NCBI GenBank assembly: GCA_013115135.1
Contig: JABANP010000006.1
Coordinates: forward strand, 364,899 to 428,898
Direction: 5' to 3'
Source: Perkinsus olseni
Lineage: Eukaryota > Perkinsozoa > Perkinsida > Perkinsidae
Length of the DNA stretch: 64,000 nucleotides
Shown here: positions 46,138 to 57,281 of the stretch, piece after piece
How positions within the stretch are numbered: the stretch's first letter is position 1
How the letters are laid out: each line of letters opens with the position of its first letter
Notes under the pieces: generated by a model
Told to the model about the DNA's origin: nothing
Databases searched by the model: none
Seen by the model: only the letters and a program-made list of their open reading frames with translations
Translations under genes and position numbers: made by a program

Positions 46138-46831
46138 GATAGACGTTGCAGGAATAACGCAAGATACGTTACCACAGCCTAAGTACGCTATCGTAGGCCC
46201 TTCATGGTGTGTCGGACGTGCGTCCGAGATAGGCCCAGTGATGATATAAGTATGAGTGGGATGCCTATTTACTATTATGATTAATTTAGCCCTTTTTATT
46301 GATGATATTCCGTCGTATCCGGCTACAATTGCTGGTCTCGCTCGGATTGCGTGCGTGTATTGCATCGTGAAAGTAGTAACGGTTGAAACGGCTGGGGCTA
46401 GATTCCCCTCCGTGGACTTTTGAAGATTGTGATTCTGTCCTTACAAAGGATTGTGATCTGATCGCTACTATATTGTGGCGATCTTAGACTGGTTTCGCTA
46501 GAACACTCGATCCTCTAGTGAACCCTTTGATTCCTTGCACTCGCAAGCGTATCAACTAGCCTCTTTCGCAGCTTAGACTAGGTTGCGTTATACTTTGAGT
46601 TGGATTTACGGCAGTCCATCTTGAAGTCAACTACCGTCGCAACTCTCTCAGCACCCCTTTCAGAGCTTACAGGTACACTCCTTGCCTACCTCTAAGCCCC
46701 CCTTTGTTGCGACATCTGCAGCCGTCCGACTACTGTGTGTGAGTTACATCCACTAGAACCCCAACACTTCGTGTGCGCACTTTACCACACATAGTATTCG
46801 ACGCATCTACCGGGATTTGTATACTGATACT
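46138..46831 (+). other. Probable 5' LTR/leader of truncated Pao element
   Basis: No gene. Just before the gag ATG, TCTACCGGGAT (46806-46816) matches the motif that directly follows the LTRs of elements 1 and 3, so an LTR probably ends at about 46805 (GACGCA). Its start cannot be set because element 2 is inserted in or near it and no second LTR copy is present. Confidence 0.4.
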
Positions 46832-48851
46832 ATGGGTCCTAAGACTACTAGAAGCTCCCAGAAGGAAGACCGACGACGCTGAGAACTCCCTCGGTGACTC
46901 GACTGGTTCTCACTATACTGGACAAGATGATACCAAGGTCCACGAGGCCAACCCTGACGACGATCATCAAGCTGACCAACATGAGCTTGGACAACCGAAG
47001 AAGAGCCCCATAGAAGATGAGGCCGCGGCTGACTCCAACACCGTTGAAGGCGACCCTTCTCAGAAGACCTCCCAGAACGAGGAGAGTAAGAAAGAAGAAG
47101 GGGGTCAAGAAGACGGGGACATCCACGACAACGACCCTCTGAACGACCCTCACATCTCGGCTGCGGACGAAGGGATTGTTAGTCCCTTTGAAGACGACTT
47201 TGATGAGATACCAGAAGACGGTACTGGCCAGACGGCTCTCAACAAAGTCACGACTGATGATCTACAGGTCAGAGGTGGACTGAGACCGCCCAATGATACT
47301 AGGGCTATTGCCCAAGCTGTTCCTCCTAGGCCGGCTATTCCTCAAGGAGACCCTCAGATGAGAACGAGAGGTTACCTACTCCCAGAGCAAGGGATGCACG
47401 GTCGTCAGGTGGAGAACTATCACGACCCAAGAGGGTCATCTAAGCCTGTTCACCTAAAGACTATTGAAGAACGCCCACCACAGCCTCAAAGGTCTGGACC
47501 TCCCCTACGACGCCGAAGCACTGAGTGGTATGAGAACGACTATTATCATGACGATGGTCACAACCTCTCAAGGTCGAGCAGGTGGAGTGAAGAAGAGTGG
47601 GATGACTGGCAAGAGCATCAAGATCGACAGAAGATATCGAAGGTTATCTCTGATGTTGAATGGATTACCCCGATCCTTGGCAAGGACAAGTATTGGGATG
47701 GTTCAGTGGATATGCCTGACAGTGTGGCCCTCAGCGAATTTCGGTACAAGTTAACTACTAGCCCAGACTTCGAGTACCAGAGCGAGTGTCACAAGTATTT
47801 CACGGTCCGTCATAACCTGTCGGATAGCATCAAGAAGCTACTGGACGTCTACGAGCACAACAGCGACCTACAGCCTGAGACTTATCACCAGCCCCACAAG
47901 CTCAACAGCCGATACTGGTCTGATCGTCTGAAGCAACTTTGGCGATATTTGAGTCCGGTATTTGGCGACTCCGATGGTGGTTTCCTCGAGACCCAATGGA
48001 TCAACATGTACCTCAAGAAGACTGACAAGTTCATTGACTTCTACGCTCATCATGAATCGGTTGCTAAGGAGCTGGCTAGGACTCGTGGATACAAGTCCCT
48101 GACTGAGCAAGAGAAGAAGAGCCACTTCTACAACTGCATGCCGGCGAAGCTGAAGGTTCACTTAGACGAGCAAGGTTACTGGACTCCCGGCGTTGTCAAC
48201 TACGATCGGTTGATCCTGCTGGCTCAGAGTTGGTGTCGAGTACATTGGGACAAGGCGGTCACGGTCAACCACGTTGACGTCTCACACCCGGCCAAGAAGA
48301 CCACTGACTCCGAGGAGAGAGATCGAGAGCCACCCGGTGATCTGCAACAGAGGCCCCGCTCAAGTGAGCCTGTTGTTAAGTCCTACCCTGTCAAGCTGAA
48401 GGTACGAGATGACGAGAAGGTCCTGAACGACCCCAAGAACCAAGAGATTCTCCAAGCTTCCTGCGGAAGATGTCTTGACACGCACAAGGCGGACACCTGC
48501 TGTAACCCCATTTCCTACAAGGAACAACGCTGTCGGTTCTGCGGTCTCTTCCACGACTTGAAGACCCGGTGCCCTGAGAAGTTTGACTCCTACCAGAAGA
48601 AGTGCCCGCGGTGCGGCCGCCCTAACCATGGTGCTATGGCGTGCTTCAGCTGCTGAACTTAGTTCAGCAAGAACCCATCGGTACAAGGTCTGTCCGCCAT
48701 CTTCATTGACAACCCAGGCATGGGTACCAGCCATTACGTCGACTTCCAGATCAACGACTGTGAGAAGACTTCGAGAGCTCTACTCGACAGTGGAGCCGCT
48801 ATGAGTGTCATTCATGCCGATGAACTGGCTAAGGTTCCCAACGTGGTCATC
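46806..48851 (+). mobile_element. Truncated BEL/Pao element (gag-protease only)
   Basis: Leader motif, gag and the first part of a protease are present; polymerase, integrase and 3' LTR are missing. At 48852 the sequence switches abruptly to the integrase-tail/unit A repeat. It is related to, but clearly diverged from, the Pao element at 50.4-63.6 kb. Confidence 0.7.
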
Positions 48852-48854
48852 TAG
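46832..48854 (+). pseudogene. Pao gag-protease remnant
   Basis: The ATG at 46832 opens a 16-codon frame that must shift by one base into the long frame 46773-48656. That frame has an acidic N-terminus, a gag core (ALSEFRYKLTTSPDF, KYFTVRHNLSDSIKKLLD) matching the other Pao gag, and cysteine-rich knuckles ending CPRCGRPNHGAMAC (C-x2-C-x4-H-x4-C). TGA at 48654 and TAG at 48660 interrupt it; the same frame continues with a protease active site, ALLDSGAAMSVIHADEL, and is cut off at 48854. Confidence 0.75.
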
Positions 48855-49080
48855 CAACACTCGCAGCTGAGCTGCTAGAAGTGCAAAACAAGGTCCGGGG
48901 ATATTGGGTTGCGATGGAGAGGATGTAAACCGGCGATTCGCTTAGTCTCGTACAATGAGCAGTCCACAGGGGAATAGAACATATCGCTGGGTCGTGAACT
49001 TGAGGGACATGCGCGAGGGAGGTCAGGCAGAGGTAAACGGACAGAAGGCGATGAACGTGGAAGCTTGATGAAGATTCGAT
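48852..49080 (+). repeat. Integrase-tail repeat, copy 2
   Basis: Matches 31557 onward (CTAGCAACACTCGCAGCTGA, GCGATGGAGAGGATG and beyond). It shows TATTGGGTTGCGATG where copy 1 has a TGA, so the copies decayed independently. It leads into unit A. Confidence 0.65.
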
Positions 49081-50406
49081 TGAGCTGCGATGAAGCTTTC
49101 TTGTTTATGTTAGCGCACGCCCCCCAAACACGATTTTCGCAGGTAACGCCGCATCCAGCGCGATTCAATCTCCCAAACAGTAGGATGTGGATCTAATTTG
49201 CGTTGGGGATAGTGTTGCCAATTTTCGTTCGAAATAAGTCTCATTTAAGGCCTGCACGGCGTGCGAACGAAAATTGTGAAGCGTGCACCACTTTGGCAGC
49301 GGAGCGTAGTTCTGTCTTTTTTGTGCGTCACGTCACCTGAATTTTCCATGAGAAATGGTTGGTTTGTGGTGTGGATGTTTTCGTTTGACGCGAGCCTTTG
49401 CAGGATAATTTGTGTGCATGATAGAAGTGTTCATGCAAAGTTTGAGGGAAAAGTATCGGCGAATTTCGAAAATCGCTCTGAGTCGATGCAGATGTAATGT
49501 TATGGAAAGATGCTGAAGTGCGCAAGATTTGATGATAGCTGTTGTCTTCCTATCGATCGCACGATCTGTTTACCCCGCCCTAAAGGGGAATGCGTGTCTG
49601 TGAACGTATCCGCGGCCGTTTACTCTCACCATTGCTCACCATTACTACTGTAGGGGTTCTTGTTATGGTCTCAATAGTATCGTGGTATGAGTAACCACCC
49701 CAGTTCGTCAGTATCGTCACAGAGCGGGAGTTCCGAGTTATCTAGTCTCGAGGGGCCACCAAATCACGGGTTCGATCAGTCCGACGAATTATTACATCAT
49801 GTAATATGGTTGTTTCCGGTGGCAGAGACCACCCGCGCTCGCCCTAGGCCCTCGCGGGGCCCTTCCCGCTCGGGCTAACATTTGTGAGGTACCCCGCATG
49901 GACGCGAGCCCTCCGTTCACCAAGGATACCGGCGAGAGAACGGCGTGAGACGGAAAGTTGGATAAGTAACGGACATGCGTCTCGCACAGATGCCCTCAGT
50001 AGTCCACGCGCGCGTGGCGCAATGCCAGACGCAAGCAACGGTCAGCGAACGCTGACGGAAACAAAGAACGCGGAGCAACCGGTGCCTGAGGCGGCTCGGC
50101 CAGGAATCCTGTCCGAGCCGCTGTCCTGCCTCTTCGGCTCGTGCTACTCCTGTTTATACTTAGCGTCCCGAGTCACGAGTCGTGACTAAAAATAATGAAA
50201 ATCGATCATCTGAGCGATTTGGATGTAGCTATAAGGCTATAGATCATGTTAGACGCTCTGCAGCTATTTTACGAAATTGTTGGAGAATATTGGATCTCGC
50301 GAGAGCAAACCTGCGTGGAATAGGTTACTGGTCGAGTGCTCTGCCAACTGAACTACGAATTGCGCGCGGAGACAGCCGCTAGCGTAGAGGCAGCCGAATT
50401 GTGCGC
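49081..50406 (+). repeat. Unit A repeat, copy 3, left part
   Basis: Related to 32150-32676 and 34300-35310. It is interrupted at GTGCGC (50406) by the Pao element; the right part resumes at 63613. Confidence 0.75.
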
Positions 50407-50759
50407 TGTGAAGTATCGGGGTGGCCTTAGTAGAACCGAAGGAAAAGGGGAAGTCGATGTAGACAAGTCTGAGTGGTTCTTGATGTCGCAGTGGTTCAAG
50501 AAGGCCTCAATCCCAATACTTGGAACTCGAAGTCAGAGGTGTAGTTGTTGAAAGGTCGGGTTGCAGAGATCAAATGCCACGTAGGAGGAGTCCACAGTGG
50601 CAGCAAATGAGTAAACTCGTACTAGAGTCTCTCTCAAATCACTCGAAATCTCAGCTTAGGGGGCCCCCCAAAAAATGAAACGGCTGACGGTTATATGTAG
50701 ACAACTGAGGCGCGCGCCAACTACCGTGCGCTGCCCCCTCGAACCAGCGGTTCGTCACA
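50407..50759 (-). repeat. 3' LTR of Pao element 3
   Basis: 353 bases, nearly identical to 63259-63612; small differences include GTAGACAAG versus GTGAGACAAG and a few length changes in a C/A run near 50665. Confidence 0.9.
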
Positions 50760-50905
50760 CCATAGAACCCATCATTCCGAAGGATGATGCATATCACTAA
50801 TGGGAGGGCCGAATGCACTGCACTACATATACTTACAGGATTACGAAATGACTTATGGTCATCACATTACGATAAATAATAATGATAATAGTCGAGCATC
50901 TCAAA
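50760..50905 (-). other. 3' untranslated end of Pao element 3
   Basis: Short AT-rich stretch between the integrase stop and the 3' LTR. I do not see a strong polypurine tract; ATGATGGG just before the LTR is the nearest candidate. Confidence 0.4.
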
Positions 50906-52144
50906 TTAGAAATGTAAGACTTCATCCATCACTCTCTCATCTGCCTCGATGCCATCTAGAATGTCGACGGGGTGAAGTCCATCATAGCCTTGCTCGGGAA
51001 CCACCGCCTCATCGTCACCTTCTTCGGGCTCCCGGACGGCATACGAGTCGATAACTCTAGGGGGGTCTTCATAGCTTCTCAGGTTGAAGATGGCCTCGAG
51101 ATACCTCAGGGGGGCGCCCGACATAGTGGCGAGCTGGTAGATGGTACCCGAGGAGTTAGCCTTCAGAACCTTGTACGGCCCGATCCACATCCCTTCCTGC
51201 TTGAGGTTACCGTGCTTGTACCTCAACACCAAGTCACCAGCCTTGAACTTAACGGTAGCACCTCTCTTCAGCGGGGCCTTGGCCATGCGGTTGCGGATAC
51301 GGTCGCTTCTCTCCAACAAGTAGTCGAAGTAGTCCACGAGGTTGTCGCACCGCCTCGAGCTTATATCATGGCAGATCTCAGTCAAGTCTCCTAGAAGCTT
51401 ATCCTTCTCGAACTCTATGATACCAGGCAGCCACTCGGCGAGTCGTCGTCGGCCTTCTTCATCATCACTGGTACCCCCTTGTCCTGTAGGGTACCTAGGC
51501 TTCCGACAGAAGAACAACTCATGAGGCGTCAACCCACCCATCTCCTGCAACGGGAGACGGTTGATCATAGACACCGAATCAGCAACGGCCTTGTCGATGG
51601 TGAGCTCCTCGTCTTGAGATCGCGCCTGGCTCAGTCGTGACCTTATCTGCCGCAGCAAGACCCCATGGAACCGTTCGAAAAGGCCGCCATAGTGCTGACA
51701 GTCTCTAGGGAGAGTGGCATAGGCGATGTTGTTGTCCTCGAGGTAGTGGATGTACACACTCGAATTGAACGTCGAACCAGGGTCGAATACCACCGCGAAC
51801 GGCGGACCGACCACCGCGAAGAGCTTCTGAGTCGCCGCAGTCACCGCTTCCGTCTTGGTGGATGGTAGCACGTCGTAGATGGTCTGGTAGGAGCTGGGGC
51901 ACATGAGAGTGAGTACCCACTTCTTCTGGCCGTGGTCCTCGACAGAAGCAGTCTCCACAAAGGGGCCGGCGAAGTCCATACACCACACCTGCCCGGCGTC
52001 GAAGACCAAGCCGCTCGGACGAACGACTCCAAAAGCACGACGGACGCATCCTCGACGCTTAGTTCTTCTGCAAGTGGGGCATGAGTTCTCGATCTGCCTG
52101 ACTAGACGGCGAAGCTGAGGGGTGAAGTAGAACCGAGAGTACAC
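50906..52144 (-). CDS. Pao integrase (separate frame)
   Basis: The zinc-binding region ends with CPTCRRTKRRG. The catalytic core has WCMDFAGPF (D57), VVFDPGSTFNS (D121) and HYGGLFERFHGVL (E157), spacing D-x63-D-x35-E. The C-terminal domain has FKAGDLVLRYKHGN and WIGPYKVLKAN (GPY motif). It inserts element DNA into the chromosome. The frame lies one base off from the polymerase; the break is at a run of seven Gs near 52180, where one more G would join them and restore the upstream zinc histidine (HPDPSK). Probably made as part of one polyprotein in intact copies. Confidence 0.9.
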   Translation of the reverse strand: MYSRFYFTPQLRRLVRQIENSCPTCRRTKRRGCVRRAFGVVRPSGLVFDAGQVWCMDFAGPFVETASVEDHGQKKWVLTLMCPSSYQTIYDVLPSTKTEAVTAATQKLFAVVGPPFAVVFDPGSTFNSSVYIHYLEDNNIAYATLPRDCQHYGGLFERFHGVLLRQIRSRLSQARSQDEELTIDKAVADSVSMINRLPLQEMGGLTPHELFFCRKPRYPTGQGGTSDDEEGRRRLAEWLPGIIEFEKDKLLGDLTEICHDISSRRCDNLVDYFDYLLERSDRIRNRMAKAPLKRGATVKFKAGDLVLRYKHGNLKQEGMWIGPYKVLKANSSGTIYQLATMSGAPLRYLEAIFNLRSYEDPPRVIDSYAVREPEEGDDEAVVPEQGYDGLHPVDILDGIEADERVMDEVLHF

Positions 52145-54642
52145 AGATAGGATCTTACTCGGGTCTGGGTGGCCCCCCCGTCTGGGAGCTCTCTCATCAG
52201 CCGAACCACATCGCCGTTCATGGGGATGACAGGAACCTGGTGGGCTCTACGACGTTCTTGGACGACCGAGGTGACACCGTGGTAGTACAAGGTGTTACCG
52301 TCTAGATGATAAAGTCGTAGAGAAGGGGGGAGGTCGGCCTCGGGGGTAGTCCGAAGGGCGGCTATCTGCGCCATGACCTTGGGATCGGCCTCCTGCATCT
52401 CAATAATCTTCTCGGGGGTGAAGTGCTCCTCCAGATCCAGGGCTAAAGCATCGTAGGCTCCTTCATGAGGGTCAGTACCGTCGCTCAGATCGCAGTCCTC
52501 AACCTTCTCAGAGTTGGGCACGAAGGAGAAGTCGTTACGGACGGCAAGCCGCACCTCGTCTTTGAGCTGCTCGATGTCGATGGTAGGAGGAAGTTCACCC
52601 GTTGTAGTAGGCCTCGTAGCAACATCCGCCGGGTTCGCCAAGCCGGATAAGTGTAGCACCGCAACCTTGCAGCCGGTCTCATCGGTCAAGTCATTGAGAA
52701 CCTTCAGAGCGTACTTCAGCTTGCGGTACTCCAAGGCCGTAATAGTCTTGATCTTCTTGTTCTTGGCTAGGCGTCGAAGTCTGTAGATGATGAGTTCGGA
52801 GTCCACAAAGATTCTCAGAGTGGTGTTGTTCAAGGAGGGGCCGTGTTGCCGAACCAGATCGCAGTAGTCAGAGAGCATGGTCATACCAGAACAATAGGAG
52901 AGGGTCTCCTTCTTGGGAATAGTCCATCGCCCTTCAGCTCTGGTCCACAGGTGGGTGTTACCCACTACCCTCACGAACTCAGCGTCGTACAGCAACTGGC
53001 AGCTTGCCACTCCAGAGGCGTCGGTGAAGAGGTAGAGCTCAGCGACATGCACCGTTCTTGGGGTAAGGGTCCTCGGCATGGCCTCTTGGTTCACGGCTCG
53101 GGCTAGTCGCAGGAGTCGGCTCGCTACCTCTTGGTCTATAGGCTCATCCCAACCCTTGGACGACTCGTAAGATGCTCGGGCTAGAGCTCGCAGACAGGAC
53201 GCCAGTTCCACACCGAAGCCAAGGGGGTCGTAGAAAGCCATCACCAGGCCGAAGGCCTGCTTCCGACTCATGCGCTCGGGGTCAAGGCTCAAGAGCTCAG
53301 ACTTAGGCTCATACCGGACGCTCAGCTTGTCGTGGCTCCATCTGTACCCGAGATAGGACGTATCGGGCTTCTCCCAGGACCGGTACTTCTTGACGTCATT
53401 TGGAGGGAAACCATGTCCACCTAGCGCACAGTCGACCTCGTCAGCAGTCTGCTCAGCCTCCTCGGGGGTAGGTCCCCGAGACTGAGAGTCATCCACGTAG
53501 ACGGCGACCCGATCCAGGAGCTTGAGTGACGACCGAGCTTGACCGTTCTCGGGGTCCTGAACCACATCCTTGGCGGCAGCAGCACGGCGGTACTCCAAGT
53601 AGGTGTCGAGGAGTTGCTTCACCACAGGGTCCAACTCCTTAGCCTCAGTCGCCTCCAGCCGCTTCTCGTAGACATCGTGCATGATCAACGCCGCTTGAGT
53701 AGACTGGTTGAGCCCTGAGGGGGCGTAGTTGGCACCGAAGATCATACTCAGCCACTGGTCGAAGGTGAGGTCGCCGTTCTCATTGACGGTACACATGCCC
53801 AGGAACTTCTGATCAGCAGCCTCCATCTCAATGCGGTGAAAGGCCTTAGAGATGTCGCTGATTACCACCGCAGGCGACAGTCGGAAACAGTGGAGGTTAC
53901 CGGCGAGAGTCTGGCAGTAGAACCGATCATTTGGAGGAGGGCCTTCTCGACAGTGCTGGTTGAGCTGAACGCTGGCGTCTAACACTAGGCGGACCTTAGT
54001 GCTCACCGCTCCCGGCCTTACGACCGGCATGCTAGGGATGATGTGAGTCAACGCCTCCTTGGTAGTAGGCCTCGTGAAACCCAGATCTCGTAGATCAGTG
54101 ATGACCTTGTGGTAGGCCTGTTGAACCTCAGGCGTTAGCCTAGCACTGACTAATCGGGCTCGTCTCATAGCAACACCATTGCTGGAAGTGTCAGGCCTCG
54201 TCGCACCCTTCCACGGTATAGACAGACAGAACCGCCCTCTGGTTGACCTAGGGGTTGGTGGCTTCAGCTTCCAGTCAAAAGCTTCAGCACCGTCATCGCC
54301 AAGTGGTTGTTGATAACCTCGCAGAGTCCTCTGGGCCCGCTGAGCATCAGACAATCCCTTGCAGGGGGTGAGGTCGGAGGAGTCGGACTCTACCCTGGGT
54401 GGACACTCGTGCTGGGCGAACTGAAGTAAGACGTCCGTGGGGATCTCCGGGTCTTCGTCAGAGTCGGAGTCGTCTTCCTCGGAGTCCGTCTCGTGGTCAA
54501 CGGCCAAGTAGCACAGCTCAGTCAGTTGGTACTCTTCTCGTCGACGACTATCAGGGCAGTCAGGCTTAATCTTCGGACCGTAGATGTGTTTAGCCAACTT
54601 CTCAGCCTCATTTCCGACCAACAACAGGTTACGGTCAAGTAG
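52102..54642 (-). CDS. Pao reverse transcriptase and RNase H
   Basis: Same frame as the gag-protease upstream, from which it is separated only by a TGA at 54643-54645 followed by CTA. An acidic linker (about residues 45-60) precedes the RT. RT motifs: KVRLVLDASVQLN, VVISDISKAFHRIEM (first aspartate) and AVYVDDSQSRG (catalytic YVDD, residues 376-379 of the 54624 frame). RNase H: LYLFTDASGVASC, KKETLSYCSG, IFVDSELIIYRL and LANPADVATR. It ends in the linker to integrase at the G-run frame break. Confidence 0.92.
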   Translation of the reverse strand, partial: LLDRNLLLVGNEAEKLAKHIYGPKIKPDCPDSRRREEYQLTELCYLAVDHETDSEEDDSDSDEDPEIPTDVLLQFAQHECPPRVESDSSDLTPCKGLSDAQRAQRTLRGYQQPLGDDGAEAFDWKLKPPTPRSTRGRFCLSIPWKGATRPDTSSNGVAMRRARLVSARLTPEVQQAYHKVITDLRDLGFTRPTTKEALTHIIPSMPVVRPGAVSTKVRLVLDASVQLNQHCREGPPPNDRFYCQTLAGNLHCFRLSPAVVISDISKAFHRIEMEAADQKFLGMCTVNENGDLTFDQWLSMIFGANYAPSGLNQSTQAALIMHDVYEKRLEATEAKELDPVVKQLLDTYLEYRRAAAAKDVVQDPENGQARSSLKLLDRVAVYVDDSQSRGPTPEEAEQTADEVDCALGGHGFPPNDVKKYRSWEKPDTSYLGYRWSHDKLSVRYEPKSELLSLDPERMSRKQAFGLVMAFYDPLGFGVELASCLRALARASYESSKGWDEPIDQEVASRLLRLARAVNQEAMPRTLTPRTVHVAELYLFTDASGVASCQLLYDAEFVRVVGNTHLWTRAEGRWTIPKKETLSYCSGMTMLSDYCDLVRQHGPSLNNTTLRIFVDSELIIYRLRRLAKNKKIKTITALEYRKLKYALKVLNDLTDETGCKVAVLHLSGLANPADVATRPTTTGELPPTIDIEQLKDEVRLAVRNDFSFVPNSEKVEDCDLSDGTDPHEGAYDALALDLEEHFTPEKIIEMQEADPKVMAQIAALRTTPEADLPPSLRLYHLDGNTLYYHGVTSVVQERRRAHQVPVIPMNGDVVRLMRELPDGGATQTRVRSYLCTLGSTSPLSFAV

Positions 54643-56100
54643 TCAGAGAGCCCCAAGGTCCCGCAGAAGATTAGTCGAAAGGATGAGGTCGTAGGCCAGG
54701 TCTGAGTCGACGATGACAAAGTCTTCCGGAGCCTCAGTACCATCCTCGAAGCGGACGACTAACCCAACCGCCTTACCCACAACCACGGGTGAGCTACAAT
54801 TCGCCGTTCTCAACCGGATCATAGTGTCTTGCATATGGCCACCGGGGAGAGCGTCGAAGACTCGCTTGTGCATAACCGATATCATAGCCCCGCTGTCCAA
54901 CAAAGCGGTCTGAGCCTTACTGCCGTTGATGGAGATGGTGACGACTTGTGACAGACCACGATAGGGTAGCAGGCTAATGGCTTGGATGTCCTTCACACCA
55001 GGCTTCTTCTGCCGACAGGCTAGACTAGAGTGGTTCATCCTGCCGCACCTTCCGCACTTGACACCGTAACTGTCGAACTGCCGGGGACAAAAATAGGCTT
55101 TACCATGGCACAAGCCACAGAACAGACAACGTTCAGACTCCAACTCCAACTCCTGCTCGCAGACCTCTGGTAGATGAGACACACCACCCTTGTCGAGGCA
55201 TCGGCCACACCGGGCTCTGATAATCCGCCGGTTGTTGTCAGCGTTGAGAATCAAGTCATCTGCTCGGGTCCTTGCTGGCTTGTTGGCCTTAGCTGAAGCT
55301 GAACCCTCGTTGGGGCGGTCAGATGGTTTGGTCGTAGAATGTGAAGAAGTCGTTCGGGTAGGAGCCCCAGGGTTCATCGCCACAGCGTTCACTTGGTAGT
55401 CAGAGTCTTCAGTAGTCTCACAGGTGACGCCGCAGACATCCTTGGCGTTGCAGTGGGGGTCCCAGTGCACTTGAGCCCAAGCCTTGGCAGCTTGCACCAC
55501 CTCCTGGTATGACATGCCTTGAGCTCCGGGTAGCTTGTAGCCCCGCTCGTTGAGGAAGGTCTGACACTTCGCCGGGAGGGACGCATGCAGACGACATTTC
55601 ATCTCAGAGTCAGTCAGCTTGGCAGAAGAACAACCACGGCTCCGGGCGACCTCTCTCGCAGTAGTCTCAAAGTCGCTCCAGAACTGAAGGAACTTGACGC
55701 CCTTGTGCAGCCACATCTGACTCCACTTGGTTTCCAAAGTATCAGCATCGGTGCCGGAGTAGATCTCGTCCATGAATTCCCACAAGGTGTCTAGTCGCAT
55801 CTTCCAATAGGAACCGGTAGTATCATAAGCCTCGTTGCCGTGGCGGTCGACGTCGTTGAGTCCTCGGTCCGACTCGTAGGTATCGAGCAACCTCTGAATG
55901 GCCGGGGTGACGTTGTGCCGCACCGTGAAGTACTTGGTGCAATAGTCGCTCCAGACATAGTCGGGGGACGTCTGAACCTTGAATCTGAATTCACTCAAAG
56001 GGATTCCATCAGCATCACCGGTCCATTGCTCACCTAGGAGGTAGTACTGACGGCTTACTTGGTAGTAAGCATAGTTAGCCGATGACACGTGCGAATAGAC
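54643..56100 (-). CDS. Pao gag C-terminal part with aspartic protease
   Basis: Continues the gag interrupted at 61922. The gag core has PLSEFRFKVQTSPDYV and YFTVRHNVTPAIQRLLD. Cysteine-rich region: CGRCLDKGG, CLFCGLCHGKAYFC and CGRCGRMNHSSLAC (CCHC knuckle). Protease: QTALLDSGAMISVMHKRVFD with the DSG active site. Gag and protease are continuous here. It ends ...RDLGAL then TGA; the next codons CTA CTT GAC keep the polymerase frame. The apparent start at 56088 is GTG within the frame and only reflects the upstream insertion. Confidence 0.9.
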   Translation of the reverse strand, partial: VYSHVSSANYAYYQVSRQYYLLGEQWTGDADGIPLSEFRFKVQTSPDYVWSDYCTKYFTVRHNVTPAIQRLLDTYESDRGLNDVDRHGNEAYDTTGSYWKMRLDTLWEFMDEIYSGTDADTLETKWSQMWLHKGVKFLQFWSDFETTAREVARSRGCSSAKLTDSEMKCRLHASLPAKCQTFLNERGYKLPGAQGMSYQEVVQAAKAWAQVHWDPHCNAKDVCGVTCETTEDSDYQVNAVAMNPGAPTRTTSSHSTTKPSDRPNEGSASAKANKPARTRADDLILNADNNRRIIRARCGRCLDKGGVSHLPEVCEQELELESERCLFCGLCHGKAYFCPRQFDSYGVKCGRCGRMNHSSLACRQKKPGVKDIQAISLLPYRGLSQVVTISINGSKAQTALLDSGAMISVMHKRVFDALPGGHMQDTMIRLRTANCSSPVVVGKAVGLVVRFEDGTEAPEDFVIVDSDLAYDLILSTNLLRDLGAL

Positions 56101-56167
56101 TGTGTGCTAAAGCTGTTGTGTGTCAGCGCTGTCCCTTTAGCGCGAGTATCCTCTAGCCATACTCTCA
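56101..56167 (+). repeat. 5' LTR of element 4 (67 bp)
   Basis: TGTGTGCTAAAGC...TACTCTCA; differs from the 3' copy by a few substitutions and two short length changes. Confidence 0.65.
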
Positions 56168-57281
56168 ATTTGGGTGCAATATGAGCACTGTTGATGAGTA
56201 CTGTAATTTCCCGTACCTATCTTGCTCGCTCGCTGCAGCGCCCTGGACCTACAAGTGCATGCAGCTCCTTTTCTACCACAAGCGACAACCCTGGCTTCTA
56301 CAAGATTCACACAATAATACGTATTAAATGGTTCAATCGCCACGTGCGTGACCCCAACTATTCTGGGATGGCGAGAACTCCTCACGATCCGGCAAAGATT
56401 GGAGAAAGCACTGGTTCGGAAGTATGATAAGACTATCCTCGGCCTTCTATCAGCTGGGACACCTTACGAAGTGCGAACTATCTTACCTTATTTTCGAAGG
56501 TTCGGTATCGACTGCGTGTATGACTGTATTCCGGAGAAATCAAGAACGGATAGCGGACTCGATAAAGGCGCACTTGATCAAGAAATCTTCCTTACTACAG
56601 ACCCGCATGAGGCATTCCGATCCCAGAGTATTGGTACCCATGCAGACGTCGAGATTACGAGGTGCAGATCTGGTCTCATCTAGGCAAAACCGTATGATTA
56701 GCGAGAATGGTGATGTGGGTATCCATGGTGTCATCAGTGGCCCTTGCCCGAGCGCATTTCTCTGGATACCTGTTGACGTAGCTGACAGAGCTCAGAGTTT
56801 TACAACTCGGCACTTTGGAGGAGTTGGTCCAGCAGCGCAGAGAGTTGTTGCTAATGGCAAACGACGATGAGCCTGTACAGGAGTATGCCTTCTATTCTAA
56901 CTATGGTCAGCGAGTTTTTGGAAAAGGAAAAAGGCTATCGTGGTGGTAAAAGGTGGTAAAAAGGTGGTTATGGTAAAGGCTTTGGACACGTTACAGGGTG
57001 GTAAAGGCTTTGAGCGAGGACGTTCTCAAGAAGATAAGTTCTGGTTTAACCGGTGTTATAATGTGTGGAGTCCTTGGCCACCTTGCGCGAACTGCTCTAT
57101 GCAACGGTGCAAAATCCACAAGCTAACGCTGCGATTTCGACATCATCACTGATGATACACAGGGAGTCATGGAAGCGTTGATGAGCAGGGGAGCTAATTG
57201 CAGGGCATGTTTTATACTGGATTAGACATGCTCCAGAGATACTATCGAAGTTCATCCAGTAATGGGTCTGTATGTATGTAG
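56168..57281 (+). pseudogene. Element 4 gag region, decayed
   Basis: Short overlapping frames only (for example 56348-56683 and 56424-56870). No zinc knuckle is clear. A GTGGTAAAAGGTGGTAAAA simple repeat occurs at 56942-56975. Assigned to gag by position. Confidence 0.4.

Noticed and set aside
54643..54645. Reassigned UGA codon in this genome
   Set aside because: TGA ends other frames here normally and eL13 uses TAG; one in-frame TGA in a retroelement does not support a changed code.
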